Under the pieces are notes generated by a model. The model made no database searches. It was not told the DNA's origin and worked only from the letters and a program-made list of their open reading frames with translations. The translations under genes were made by a program, and so were the position numbers. This document shows positions 6,571-6,579 of a stretch of 6,579 nt of DNA, in pieces (the first letter of the stretch is position 1; each line of letters begins with the position of its first letter). Source of the stretch: Bdellovibrionales bacterium (GTDB taxonomy: Bacteria; Bdellovibrionota; JAFGOL01); the NCBI GenBank assembly GCA_022710165.1, contig JAKLHL010000082.1:1-6579 (forward strand), written 5' to 3'.

Positions 6571-6579
6571 AGTTCTTAA

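Noticed and set aside
1499..6579. Possibility that the cluster is a type IV pilus (pilM-N-O) locus and not a T2SS
   Set aside because: GspK-specific features (Leu at +5, DWIDPD and INVN blocks), GspJ, the fused membrane helix in GspL and a terminal GspN all fit a T2SS; no PilQ/PilP-like gene follows.

Overview
The window looks like ordinary, very gene-dense chromosomal DNA from a diderm (outer-membrane-bearing) bacterium. The evidence is five consecutive genes for the inner-membrane and pseudopilus part of a type II secretion system (T2SS) and the end of an MsbA-like ABC exporter. A GspL with a full PilM-like actin fold and an AsmA-like GspN at the end of the cluster are, from memory of the families, typical of deltaproteobacterial-type T2SS loci (Myxococcota, Desulfobacterota, Bdellovibrionota and uncultured relatives) rather than the gammaproteobacterial form. 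Base composition looks moderate to AT-leaning, and codons such as ATA, AGA and AGG are frequent. I cannot name the genus.

Left part, + strand (1-1504): the last ~107 codons of an ABC exporter ATPase domain, then a complete class I/II PLP-dependent aminotransferase that resembles LL-diaminopimelate or succinyl-diaminopimelate aminotransferases. The two overlap by ATGA, so they are almost certainly co-transcribed.

Right part, - strand (6579 down to 1499): gspJ, gspK, gspL, gspM and gspN in that transcriptional order. Neighbouring reading frames overlap by 4 or 1 bases, or are 2 bases apart. GspJ and GspK are minor pseudopilins at the pseudopilus tip. GspL and GspM are inner-membrane platform proteins that link the cytoplasmic ATPase GspE to the periplasm. 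GspN is a membrane-anchored, mostly periplasmic accessory protein. The upstream T2SS genes (gspG/H/I and probably C, D, E, F) would lie beyond the right edge.

The two operons converge and their stop codons interlock (1499-1504). In the whole window only bases 4683-4684 appear to be non-coding, so there is no gene-free stretch to describe. The T2SS operon has a plausible intrinsic terminator encoded inside the 3' end of the opposing aminotransferase gene. No tRNA, rRNA, CRISPR, insertion sequence or riboswitch was seen. I found no sign of an undescribed system. The points most worth a second look are the PilM-like GspL, the embedded terminator, a hairpin over the gspN ribosome binding site, and a perfect 10-bp inverted repeat inside gspL.
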